This document shows, one piece after another, positions 24,480-32,473 of a stretch of 64,000 bases of DNA. Location: the NCBI GenBank assembly GCA_030532405.1, contig JAUNLF010000004.1:171827-235826 (forward strand). Direction: 5' to 3'. The DNA is from Actinomycetaceae bacterium. GTDB lineage: Bacteria > Actinomycetota > Actinomycetes > Actinomycetales > Actinomycetaceae. Both the position numbers and the translations under genes were made by a program. The first letter of the stretch is position 1. Every line of letters begins with the position of its first letter. The notes under the pieces were generated by a model, which saw only the letters and a list, made by a program, of their open reading frames with translations, ran no database searches and was not told where the DNA came from.

Positions 24480-25496
24480 TCAAGACAGTTCCAGCAACTC
24501 TTCCATGATGTCTTTCGCCCTCGCTTCACGGCAATGGTGAAAACCCTCCCCGGCCCACAGGTTCAGGTACTCCGCGTCCCGCGCACTGTCCGCCTCCGCG
24601 CGCATCCCCGCCGTCAAGTAATGCACCTCCGGGTACATCAGCGGCGCAAACGGCGTGAACCTCTGCGCAAACGTATTCGAAATCGTCCGCGCCGGCTTCC
24701 CAGAAAACGCGTGCGTAACAACCGTTCCCCGATCCTTCATATTCACGAGGGCGAACCTATGCGTCCCCTTCGTCCCAGCCTCCTGCGCCGTCAAAAACCT
24801 CGTCCCCACAATCACCGCAGACGCGCCCGCATCCAAAAGCTCCCGCACATCCCCAGCAGTACCCACACCGCCACCAGCCAGAATCAACCTATCCGTACGC
24901 GCGGCAGCGTACTCCACCAACTCCCGGGCATCGTACGCGTACCCCTCTTCGCCCTCATCCAACACTGAACCACGATGCCCACCGGCCGCCTTACCCTGCA
25001 AACCAAGCGCATCACAATCCAAACCAATCACATGATCAACCTCGCGAGGCGTCGTCGCATTCAACACCAACAACTTCCCCGCCTCACGGATCCGCGCAAC
25101 CGTCGCCGCGTCAGGATAACCAAACGTGATCGAAACAAACCTCGCCCTCGACCCCAACGCAATATCCAACTTCTCATCAAAAAAATCGTCAGACCACTGC
25201 GGTTCAGAAGGGAAATCATACTCACCCGCGCAACCATCCGTCAGGACCTGGCGATACTCCTCAAACGCGTCCACCAAGTCCACATTCGGCTTCGACGGAT
25301 AGAAAAGATTAATCCCATACGCCCGCTCCGTCAGAGCTTCCACACCATCCACATGCGCACGCAACTGCTCAGGCCGCAAATAGCCAGCCGCTAAAAAACC
25401 AAGACCACCCGCATTACACACAGCGGCACACAACTCCGGCGTCGACGGCCCACCCGCCATCGGAGCCAAAACCAAAGGCCTATCAAACGCGTACAT
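24480..25496 (-). CDS. Nitronate monooxygenase / FabK-like flavin oxidoreductase
   Basis: This is a 338-residue FMN TIM-barrel of the 2-nitropropane dioxygenase/FabK superfamily. MYAFDRPLVLAPMAGGPSTPEL is the N-terminal barrel strand, GLDCDALGLQGKAAGGHRGS holds the AGGH substrate-base motif, LILAGGGVGTAGDVRELLDAGASAVIVGTRFL the phosphate-binding loop, and the C-terminal region includes ANTF-like NTFAQRF. It oxidises nitronates such as propionate-3-nitronate. The ATG at 25494-25496 follows GGGGAGGAGCGG, so upstream in-frame ATGs are ignored. The last codons are duplicated at 23501-23581. Confidence 0.85.
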   Translation of the reverse strand: MYAFDRPLVLAPMAGGPSTPELCAAVCNAGGLGFLAAGYLRPEQLRAHVDGVEALTERAYGINLFYPSKPNVDLVDAFEEYRQVLTDGCAGEYDFPSEPQWSDDFFDEKLDIALGSRARFVSITFGYPDAATVARIREAGKLLVLNATTPREVDHVIGLDCDALGLQGKAAGGHRGSVLDEGEEGYAYDARELVEYAAARTDRLILAGGGVGTAGDVRELLDAGASAVIVGTRFLTAQEAGTKGTHRFALVNMKDRGTVVTHAFSGKPARTISNTFAQRFTPFAPLMYPEVHYLTAGMRAEADSARDAEYLNLWAGEGFHHCREARAKDIMEELLELS

Positions 25497-25649
25497 GAAC
25501 CGCTCCTCCCCATCGAAAACGTCTTCACACGTTAGCAAACCACAGCAGTTCCCAAACTTCTATACAAGCCACACATTCAAAAAGGCGGACCGCGAAGCAA
25601 AAAACCGCAGACCCTCACTTTTCAGCGAGATTCTGCGGTTAACAGCGAG

Positions 25650-25723
<74 letters not shown>

Positions 25724-25834
25724 TGTCTTTGCGACCTGATCAGTATAGCCAGCCTTCAGGCTCTACCCAAATCAAACCCATGCCACTTTGACCACAATCA
25801 CACGCCACCCACACAAAGCGCAACCAACACGCCC

Positions 25835-26887
25835 TCACGAACGAGGCTTCAACGTGACCAACGAAGCCTCCGGCCTACACGCAAACCTAACCGGCGCAAA
25901 CGGCGAATTCCCCAACCCCGCAGACACGTGCAACGCCGCAGAATCCCCACCAAAACCCCACGTGTGCATCCCCGACGCGTAAGCGCGCGGCAAATCCGAA
26001 TTCGTCACCAACGCCCCATAACCCGGCACACACAACTGCCCACCGTGAGTATGCCCCGCAAAAATCGCGTGCACCCCAAGCGACACGTACTCATTCAAAA
26101 TCCGCTGATACGGCGCGTGCGTAACCCCCAAACGATACATTCGCGAATCATCCCAGTTATCCGGCACCTGCGGAATATGGTCACGCCCAATATGCGGATC
26201 ATCAACCCCAACAAACCCAACGCGCTGCGCCCGTCGAATCTTCACCTCACCCGAAGAGGGAAGGGGAGCCTGCGACCCATCGCCCGAACGAGCAGATCCC
26301 CACGAGCCCACCGTGCGAGACGCGGGCACGCCCTCCGAACCGGAACAGGGCACGCCCTCGTCGAATAATGGCAATTCAATAATTTCGGACTGGTTCGTCA
26401 AATCGATCCAACCCGCGTCCGTAAACATTTTCGTCATTTCGAACCAGGGTAGGTCCTTGTCGGTGCGTTTAGGCTCCTTCTTAGCGCCCTTTCGCAGGTA
26501 GGACGCCCAATTCTTACGACGCGGAGAATAGTAGTCATTCGACCCGAGCACAAAAACCCCCGGCCGCCGCAACAGCGGTTCGAAAGCGTCGGCAAGAAGG
26601 TCCAAACCGTCAACAGACCCCAAATTGTCGCCAGTTGATATGACGAGGTCGAAGTCGAGTGACGCTAAATCCCTAACATAATCGACCAGGAATTCTTGCC
26701 CCGCGTAAAAGTGCGGGTCAGCAATCTGCAAGATCCGCAGGGGACGCACGTCGGAGGGCAAATCCACCTCAACGGTGTAGCGGCGCAACGTGGGCGACCT
26801 GCGCTCCACCTGCGTCCACACCAACCCCGCGGCAGCGGCACTAATCCCCGCGCCAGCCGCGGCTCCCAGTGCTCTCCAACGATTCAC
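25835..26887 (-). CDS. Calcineurin-like metallophosphoesterase
   Basis: The 350-residue protein has the metallophosphoesterase motifs in order: QIADPHFY (DxH), STGDNLGS (GDxx), LGSNDYYSP (GN/SD-like), VTHAPY (H) and FAGHTHGGQL (GHTHGGQ). The N-terminal hydrophobic stretch (AAGAGISAAAAGLVW) may anchor it, and YkuE-type enzymes are membrane-associated. A non-conserved low-complexity insert lies about residues 190-215. It sits 9 bases after the penicillin-binding protein gene on the same strand, matching the ponA2-Rv3683 order of M. tuberculosis as I recall it, so a cell-envelope role is likely. GTG start. Confidence 0.88.
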   Translation of the reverse strand: MNRWRALGAAAGAGISAAAAGLVWTQVERRSPTLRRYTVEVDLPSDVRPLRILQIADPHFYAGQEFLVDYVRDLASLDFDLVISTGDNLGSVDGLDLLADAFEPLLRRPGVFVLGSNDYYSPRRKNWASYLRKGAKKEPKRTDKDLPWFEMTKMFTDAGWIDLTNQSEIIELPLFDEGVPCSGSEGVPASRTVGSWGSARSGDGSQAPLPSSGEVKIRRAQRVGFVGVDDPHIGRDHIPQVPDNWDDSRMYRLGVTHAPYQRILNEYVSLGVHAIFAGHTHGGQLCVPGYGALVTNSDLPRAYASGMHTWGFGGDSAALHVSAGLGNSPFAPVRFACRPEASLVTLKPRS

Positions 26888-26896
26888 GCGTAGCCC

Positions 26897-29074
26897 CTAG
26901 TCGTCTTCCTCTTCGCCGCCTCGGCCATTACCCTGACCATTGCCCTGATTACCCTGGCCGTCACCGTCCTCCGTCTGCGCCGGTGCCGGCGGCGGCGGAG
27001 GCGTACCCAAGTCGGCAGGCGCGAACCCGGCGTACTCCATGCCCTCCGTAATGCGCGCCATGTAGGAGCGCCACATCGGACCGGTCAGCGTACCACCGTA
27101 AACGTAGCCGTACTGCACGCCGTTTGCGTAAATACCGTTCAAAGACTTCGACGAAGCCCGGGCGTAACCAGCCCAACCCACAGTCGCAACCTGCGGAGTC
27201 GCACCCGCAACCCACAGGTTCGAGTTCTGCGACGCCGTACCCGTCTTCGCAATATGCGGACGACCAATGTTAGTGCCCGAATAGAACGGTCCCGACGCAA
27301 CCCTTTGCAACACGGCTGCCACCTGGTTTGCTTCCTTCGCGGGAACCGCCTGGTTACACACGGGCTCGTACGTAACGATGGGCTTGTCGTTGCGATCCAA
27401 AACCTCAGTCACAGGCATCGGCTCGCAAAGCACGCCCTGGTTCGCAAGCGCCGAATACGCGCCCGCAAGCGCCAACGGTGTTGCCGGAGCGCCAATAATC
27501 TCCGCCGGCTTCGGATCGTACGGCGTGCCGTCCGGCTTACCAATACCAAGCGCGGCCATGCCGTCGAAGATCTCACACATGTTCAGATGCGTTGCCATCT
27601 CCGCGTACGCGCGGTTCACCGACTGCGCGGTCGCGTCAATAACGTTGAACGTGCCCGCTTTGCCGCCGACGTCACCAACCGGCCAGTCAGCCGCGTGCTC
27701 CGGCGCGCAGGGGATGTTCCACTCGTGCGCTAGGAACTGCCTGGGGTGACCGCCGACGCGCTCCCAAACCGTGTGCCCCTCGCGGAACCACTGCAACATT
27801 GTGAACGGCTTAAGCGTTGAACCAGCCGAGAAGCCGTCGCCACCGCCCATCGCCTTGCTCACGTTAAAGTTCGTCTGCGTGGCCGACGGGTCCGCCTCCG
27901 TTGGAATACCGAAGTTCGTGTTCTGCGCCATCGCCAGAATCTTGCCGGTCTTCACTTCACGCGTCACGAGCGCCGTGTTCGCACCCGACGGGTCGTTCAC
28001 CGGAATAGCGTTCGTAGCTTCCTCAAACGCGGCCTTTTGCATCGCCGGGTTCAGCGTCGTTTTAATCGTGATACCGCCGCGCAACAGTTTTTGCTTACGC
28101 TCGGACTCGTCCTTGCCGAACTTGTCGGAAGCCAGCAGGTACTGGCGCGTGTACTCACAGAAGTGAGCCGCATTCCCCGCGCCCGCACACCCTTGCGGCG
28201 TGTAGTCCGGCTTCAACATGTCCTCAATTTCAAGCGCAGTCGCCTGATCGAATTCCTCCTGAGTGATCATCTCTTGCGCCAGCATTGCCGCGAGCACCGT
28301 GTCTCGCCTGTTCTTCGCGGCCTCCGGGTGGTAAAGCGGATCGTACTGAGTCGGCGACTTCACGATTCCCGCCATCAACGCGGCCTCCGGAACCGTCAAA
28401 TCCTTTGCGGACTTCGAAAAATACAGTCGCGATGAGGATTCCGCCCCGTAAACATTCGTCCCAAACGGCGCAATATTCAAGTATCCGGTTAGGATTTCGT
28501 CTTTCGACATTTTATTTTCGAGGGCGAGGGCGTACCTGGCCTCCCTAAGCTTTCGCGCAACCGTCTGCTCGGTTGCCGCGTCGATCAGGTCTTGGTCGCC
28601 GCGCTGAAGTCCCGCTTCAAGTAGCGTGTTCTTCACGTACTGCTGGGTGATCGTCGAAGCGCCCTGCGTGCTGTCGGAAGAAAGGTTGTTAACCGCGGCG
28701 CGGACCATACCGTCAGGGTCGATACCCTCATGTTCGTAAAATCGACGGTCCTCAATCGCGACGATCGCTTCCTGCAGATGCGGCGAAATCTCATCTAGTG
28801 GAACGATAATGCGGTTTTCAGAGTAAAAACGAGCCAGCACACTGCCGTCCGCGGCAAGCAAAGTTGACTGCTCAGACGGGGGTAGGATCTCGAACTCTGC
28901 GGGTAGTGAATCAAAAACTTTCGGACCGGACTTCACCATAATTCCAGCGGCCCCAGCAGCGGGAACAACAATGCCTGCAAGCAGGATTCCCGACAGCACA
29001 GAAGCCACTAGGAAGGTGGTCAAAAGGGTCGCAAACTGACCCTTACCAACATAGCGGGAGCGAGATTTCGACAT
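26897..29074 (-). CDS. ponA: Bifunctional class A penicillin-binding protein
   Basis: The 725-residue protein builds peptidoglycan. A cytoplasmic tail and one membrane helix lie at about 15-40. The glycosyltransferase domain has EDRRFYEHEGIDPDG (catalytic Glu) and GASTITQQYVKN. The transpeptidase domain has GSTLKPF (SxxK nucleophile), SVNRAY (SxN) and AKTGTASQ (KTG). The C terminus is a low-complexity Pro then Gly/Asn/Gln/Glu tail (NQGNGQGNGRGGEEEDD), probably extracellular and disordered. It is divergent from the whiB gene and is followed by the phosphoesterase. The neighbourhood equals ponA2-whiB4 in mycobacteria. Confidence 0.94.
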   Translation of the reverse strand: MSKSRSRYVGKGQFATLLTTFLVASVLSGILLAGIVVPAAGAAGIMVKSGPKVFDSLPAEFEILPPSEQSTLLAADGSVLARFYSENRIIVPLDEISPHLQEAIVAIEDRRFYEHEGIDPDGMVRAAVNNLSSDSTQGASTITQQYVKNTLLEAGLQRGDQDLIDAATEQTVARKLREARYALALENKMSKDEILTGYLNIAPFGTNVYGAESSSRLYFSKSAKDLTVPEAALMAGIVKSPTQYDPLYHPEAAKNRRDTVLAAMLAQEMITQEEFDQATALEIEDMLKPDYTPQGCAGAGNAAHFCEYTRQYLLASDKFGKDESERKQKLLRGGITIKTTLNPAMQKAAFEEATNAIPVNDPSGANTALVTREVKTGKILAMAQNTNFGIPTEADPSATQTNFNVSKAMGGGDGFSAGSTLKPFTMLQWFREGHTVWERVGGHPRQFLAHEWNIPCAPEHAADWPVGDVGGKAGTFNVIDATAQSVNRAYAEMATHLNMCEIFDGMAALGIGKPDGTPYDPKPAEIIGAPATPLALAGAYSALANQGVLCEPMPVTEVLDRNDKPIVTYEPVCNQAVPAKEANQVAAVLQRVASGPFYSGTNIGRPHIAKTGTASQNSNLWVAGATPQVATVGWAGYARASSKSLNGIYANGVQYGYVYGGTLTGPMWRSYMARITEGMEYAGFAPADLGTPPPPPAPAQTEDGDGQGNQGNGQGNGRGGEEEDD

Positions 29075-29191
29075 ACACCAAGCCTATGCTGAAATCTTGG
29101 TTTTGTAACGATGAGCCCGCAGATGTGGGCAATCTGAAACACCCGCGCACCGTACCTCGGCAATGGATAGAAGTTGTAAAAAGAAGGTAAT

Positions 29192-29207
29192 TGTGTGTAT
29201 GGTCACA
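29192..29207. promoter_or_regulatory. Crp-like binding site upstream of whiB
   Basis: TGTGTGTATGGTCACA matches the Crp consensus TGTGA-N6-TCACA at nine of ten fixed positions. It lies 43 bases before the WhiB ATG and about 120 bases upstream of the divergent ponA start. A second symmetric sequence, TGTGTGAAAAACACACA, follows at 29216-29232 but has non-standard spacing. The crp gene itself lies 660 bp away. In mycobacteria Crp is known to control a whiB gene (whiB1). Confidence 0.6.
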
Positions 29208-29249
29208 ATGAGCGTTGTGTGAAAAACACACATGAGCAATGGGGTGAAA

Positions 29250-29591
29250 ATGACCTACGGACATGCTGATAAGGATCAGAGTTGGGCAGCAAAAGCCATG
29301 TGTGCGTCGGAGTCTCCCGATGCCTTATTTGTCCAAGGAGCAGCGCAGCGGCAAGTCAGGTCTCGCTGCCTCGCCTGCCCCGTCAGGTTGGAATGTTTAG
29401 CTGACGCCCTCCAGTCCGAAGCAAACTTCGGAGTTTGGGGTGGCCTCACGGAACGCGAGCGTCGCGCAATGCTGCGTTACTACACCAATGTTGAAGACTG
29501 GCGCGAGTGGATCATGGAATCAGAAGACCCCCTCGCACAAGAACTTCGCTCCCCGAAAATCCCGCGCGTACTCGCCCGCGTTCGCCGCTAA
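29250..29591 (+). CDS. WhiB-family iron-sulfur transcriptional regulator
   Basis: The 113-residue protein has the four WhiB cysteines: one in AMCASES, then CLACPVRLEC (C-x2-C-x5-C). It also has the family turn GVWGGLTERERR and a basic C-terminal tail (PKIPRVLARVRR). WhiB proteins carry a redox/NO-sensitive [4Fe-4S] cluster and act with the main sigma factor. The position divergent from ponA matches mycobacterial whiB4, but the subclass cannot be settled by eye. The ATG at 29250 follows GGGGTGAAA. An upstream in-frame start adds only six residues. Confidence 0.93.
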   Translation: MTYGHADKDQSWAAKAMCASESPDALFVQGAAQRQVRSRCLACPVRLECLADALQSEANFGVWGGLTERERRAMLRYYTNVEDWREWIMESEDPLAQELRSPKIPRVLARVRR

Positions 29592-29628
29592 AGTCGCGGC
29601 CCAAGCCGGCCGAGCTTAGGATAAAACC

Positions 29629-29787
29629 ATGCAGAAATGGGAATACGCCACAGTACCGTTGCTAGTTCACGCAACGAAAGCCATCCTCGACCAGTGGGGT
29701 CAAGACGGATGGGAACTCGTCCAAGTAGTGCCCGCCCCGGGCAACTCTGAAAACCTAGTCGCCTACATGAAGCGGCCAATCGAATAA
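29629..29787 (+). CDS. DUF4177 small protein
   Basis: This 52-residue protein reads MQKWEYATVPLLVHATKAIL, then LDQWGQDGWELVQVVPAP, which is the DUF4177 pattern (WEYKTV...N..G..GWELV.V). The family is small and of unknown function. The same small gene lies between whiB4 and crp in mycobacteria as I recall. It begins 37 bases after whiB and ends at a strong terminator. Confidence 0.85.
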   Translation: MQKWEYATVPLLVHATKAILDQWGQDGWELVQVVPAPGNSENLVAYMKRPIE

Positions 29788-29797
29788 ATAAAAAGTT

Positions 29798-29826
29798 AGG
29801 GCGGAAGAACCGAAGTTCTTCCGCCC
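29798..29826. terminator. Bidirectional rho-independent terminator
   Basis: AGGGCGGAAGAAC-CGAA-GTTCTTCCGCCCT is a perfect 13-bp stem with a tetraloop. It is followed by TTTG on the + strand and AACTTTTTATTT on the minus strand, so it can stop both the whiB-DUF4177 transcript and the crp transcript. Confidence 0.92.
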
Positions 29827-29862
29827 TTTGTCGTATCCAGTTATCGCCTGAGCCCGCGCGGG

Positions 29863-30552
29863 CTAGCGTGCGCGGCGTGCAAGACGGTCAAGGTCAAGCA
29901 GCGTGACTGCGCGTCCCTCCAGCTGGATCCAGCCGCGGGAAACGAAATCAGCAAGCGACTTGTTAACAGTTTCGCGAGATGCGCCAACCAACTGGGCGAG
30001 CTCCTCTTGAGTCAAGTCGTGCGGTACGTGCACGCCCTCATCGGTCGGAGTGCCGAAGCGGTCCGCAAGATCCAACAGCGCCTTCGCGACGCGGCCGGGA
30101 ACGTCAGAGAACACGAGGTCTGCAAGGCTCTCATTAGTCCGACGCAGACGGCGAGCCAAAGCGCGAAGCATGTGCTTGCCCATCGTCGGGTTCGTATCGA
30201 GAATGCCAATCAGGTCAGCGTGGTCCAGGTGCAACAGCGTCACGGGCGACACCGCGGTAGCGGTCGTCGAGCGTGGGCCCGGATCGAAAAGCGTGAGCTC
30301 ACCAATAATCTCGCCGGGGCCCAGCACTGCCAGCAGGTTCTCGCGACCATCCAAAGACGTATGGCCGAGCTTCACCTTGCCCTCGGTAATTATGTATAGG
30401 CGGTTACCCTGCTCGCCCTCTTCGAAAAGGACTTCGCCGCGACGCAAAGTGGTCTGTCCCATCTTTGCGCGCAGGGAGCGCTGCTGTTCCTCATCCAGCC
30501 CCTCAAACAGCGGGACTTGGCTGATGTAGTTGCCTTCCACGGTCACCTTCAT
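29863..30552 (-). CDS. crp: Crp/Fnr-family global transcriptional regulator
   Basis: The 229-residue protein has a cyclic-nucleotide-binding domain: GEVLFEEGEQGNRLYIITEGKV, then GPGEIIGELTLFDPGPRSTTATA, whose GE-x6-RS/TT-like phosphate cassette is intact. A dimer helix follows, then a winged helix-turn-helix with LTQEELAQLVGASRETVNKSLADF. It is very like mycobacterial Crp and corynebacterial GlxR, which respond to cAMP. ATG at 30550-30552 (MKVTVEGNY). It is divergent from nth and convergent with DUF4177. Confidence 0.94.
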   Translation of the reverse strand: MKVTVEGNYISQVPLFEGLDEEQQRSLRAKMGQTTLRRGEVLFEEGEQGNRLYIITEGKVKLGHTSLDGRENLLAVLGPGEIIGELTLFDPGPRSTTATAVSPVTLLHLDHADLIGILDTNPTMGKHMLRALARRLRRTNESLADLVFSDVPGRVAKALLDLADRFGTPTDEGVHVPHDLTQEELAQLVGASRETVNKSLADFVSRGWIQLEGRAVTLLDLDRLARRAR

Positions 30553-30788
30553 TCTCCGCGTTTTCGCGGTCTCGGAAGCATCTGAAAAGCGGATGCCCGC
30601 TCTTTGTAGACACCACGTGAACGCCCCGAGCGTCGGAGCGCCGCGTGTAACGCATGTCTCTTTGCTCCAGCTTAACGGTTTTCGCGCCTGGTATGCGGAA
30701 AACACCAGCCAGAGTGTCGATTTTCTTGTACGAACCCTACATTTCATAGTCGAGGGCGGGCTTAGCAGGCGCGCGGTAGGGTCTAAGT

Positions 30789-31430
30789 ATGACGTTGAAT
30801 CAGGATGGCATGGACCAGCCGCACGCCGTGGCCGCCGAGTTGGCGCGCATGTACCCCGACGCGGGCTGCGCCCTCGTACACGAAAATCCATACGAACTGC
30901 TTGTGGCTACGATCCTGTCAGCGCAAACAACTGACGAGCGGGTCAACACGGTCACGCCGCAACTGTTTGCGAAGTATCCAACTCCGCGGGACATGGCGGG
31001 CGCGGATGTGGAAGAGGTTGCACAGATCGTGCGGCCGCTTGGCTTCCACAACCGCAGATCGCAACAGTTGCAAAAAATGGCGAAGTCGCTCGTGGAAGAT
31101 TTTGACTCGAAAGTGCCGTCCGGGAGGGCGGACCTGGAATCCTTGCCCGGCGTAGGACGCAAAACCGCGCACGTAATCATGGGCAACGCGTTCGGCATCC
31201 CCGCAATCACAGTGGACACGCACGTCGGCAGACTCGCGAAGAGGCTCGGGTGGACGAGTGCCACCACGCCGCTCGCCATCGAAAAAGACATTGCGAAAGC
31301 CCTGCCCGGTGAGGACTGGACCATCCTCAGCCACCGCCTGATTTGGCACGGCAGGCAAGTGTGCCACTCGCGCAAACCAGACTGCGCGAACTGCGCGCTC
31401 GCGGACCTGTGCCCCTCCGCGCAAATCTAA
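30789..31430 (+). CDS. nth: Endonuclease III (DNA glycosylase/AP lyase)
   Basis: The 213-residue protein has the helix-hairpin-helix ESLPGVGRKTAHVIMGNAFG with the catalytic Lys and TVDTHVGRLAKRLG with the catalytic Asp. It ends with the iron-sulfur loop CHSRKPDCANCALADLC (C-x6-C-x2-C-x5-C). It removes oxidised pyrimidines. The stop region is tandemly duplicated: CCGCGCAAATCTAACGCG recurs just beyond the stop at 31443. Confidence 0.94.
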   Translation: MTLNQDGMDQPHAVAAELARMYPDAGCALVHENPYELLVATILSAQTTDERVNTVTPQLFAKYPTPRDMAGADVEEVAQIVRPLGFHNRRSQQLQKMAKSLVEDFDSKVPSGRADLESLPGVGRKTAHVIMGNAFGIPAITVDTHVGRLAKRLGWTSATTPLAIEKDIAKALPGEDWTILSHRLIWHGRQVCHSRKPDCANCALADLCPSAQI

Positions 31431-31480
31431 CGCGCGAGGCCGCCGCGCAAATCTAACGCGGGAGGCTGCCGCGCAAGTCG
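31417..31480. repeat. Tandem duplication at the end of nth
   Basis: About 26 bases spanning the nth stop (CCGCGCAAATCTAACGCG-S-GAGGC) are repeated immediately downstream, with a third truncated start (CCGCGCAAGTCG). The copy carries a second TAA, so the protein is unaffected. Confidence 0.8.
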
Positions 31481-31543
31481 CCCTTACAACCGCGCTGAGC
31501 GGCTTTGTTTCACGCGCGCGCTGGGGTGGCTCCAACCGGCGGG

Positions 31544-32473
31544 TTAGGACACGCGGCGCATGTGGTCGAGGATGACTTCGTTTAGTCGTTCGGGGGCTTC
31601 TTCGGTGGGGAAGTGCCCGGAGTTTTCAATCTCGTAGGTCGTAATCGGCTGGCGTGCCCACTGCTGGTCGCGCGCGAACAGTTTCACGGGCCGCAACGGG
31701 TCCTGCGTGCACATAGCCGCCGAGATTGGCTTATCCACAACCGTGTCGATCCGTTTTCGCGTGCGCTTCGTGAGTGCGTTAGCGCGAATCACAGCCTCCA
31801 ACGCAGTTTCCGCGGCAAACGGGCGCGAGAACGCGTACCGATACGCAGCCGCGTCCTCGACAATTTTCGATTTCGAATGCGGGCCACTCCACGTTTCGGT
31901 CGTTTGATCTAAGAGGGCGCCGCTACGCAAAGCCCTCACGTTGGCCCAGGGCATGCGGATGCGCGCTACCGTGCGTCCGGCGGGCGTAAGTGGGGACGGC
32001 AGGTTGCTGTCTAGAGTGAGCGGGTGCGGCGCCGCGATTGTCATTAGTGACGAGACGACGTCGGGGTTTGTGGCCGCTAGGATCCAACCGAGCTGGCCGC
32101 CCATTCCCGCGCCAATGATGTGGGCGTGCTCGAAGCCAAGGCTTTGGATAACCGCGGCAACGTCAGCTGACATGCGCAGTGGATCTTGCCCGTGAGGCTG
32201 CAAGTCGGACGTGCCGAATCCGCGCTGGTCCATTGCAAACGCGCGGTACCCAGCCTGGCCTAGCGCAGTCAGGGCGTGGCGCATCGAGTACCAAGTGCGT
32301 GGGAAACCGTGTAGCAAAATGACGGGCTCGCCGTCACCCGGCCCCGCCTGGGCCAGGTGAAAGTTCGCTCCGCCAGCGTTCTGGGTTACGTGCTCCCAGT
32401 CGCCCTCGGGAAGTAATAGGGACCGGCCATCACGATTCGACGTGGATGGCCGGCCGGTGAAGTTGAATGCCAT
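31544..32473 (-). CDS. Epoxide-hydrolase-like alpha/beta-hydrolase lacking the nucleophile
   Basis: The 309-residue alpha/beta-hydrolase resembles mycobacterial EphE-type proteins. It has LLHGFPRTWYSMRHAL (oxyanion HGxP motif), AMDQRGFGTSD and a C-terminal NSGHFPTEEAPE with the catalytic His. The nucleophile elbow, expected as GHDWGG, reads IIGAGMGGQLGW, so Gly replaces the nucleophilic Asp/Ser. The cap-domain tyrosines cannot be confirmed by eye. It is probably not a classical hydrolase. Its position between nth and a membrane-protein gene repeats the mycobacterial order. Its ATG overlaps the upstream stop by one base (TAATG). Confidence 0.8.
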   Translation of the reverse strand: MAFNFTGRPSTSNRDGRSLLLPEGDWEHVTQNAGGANFHLAQAGPGDGEPVILLHGFPRTWYSMRHALTALGQAGYRAFAMDQRGFGTSDLQPHGQDPLRMSADVAAVIQSLGFEHAHIIGAGMGGQLGWILAATNPDVVSSLMTIAAPHPLTLDSNLPSPLTPAGRTVARIRMPWANVRALRSGALLDQTTETWSGPHSKSKIVEDAAAYRYAFSRPFAAETALEAVIRANALTKRTRKRIDTVVDKPISAAMCTQDPLRPVKLFARDQQWARQPITTYEIENSGHFPTEEAPERLNEVILDHMRRVS

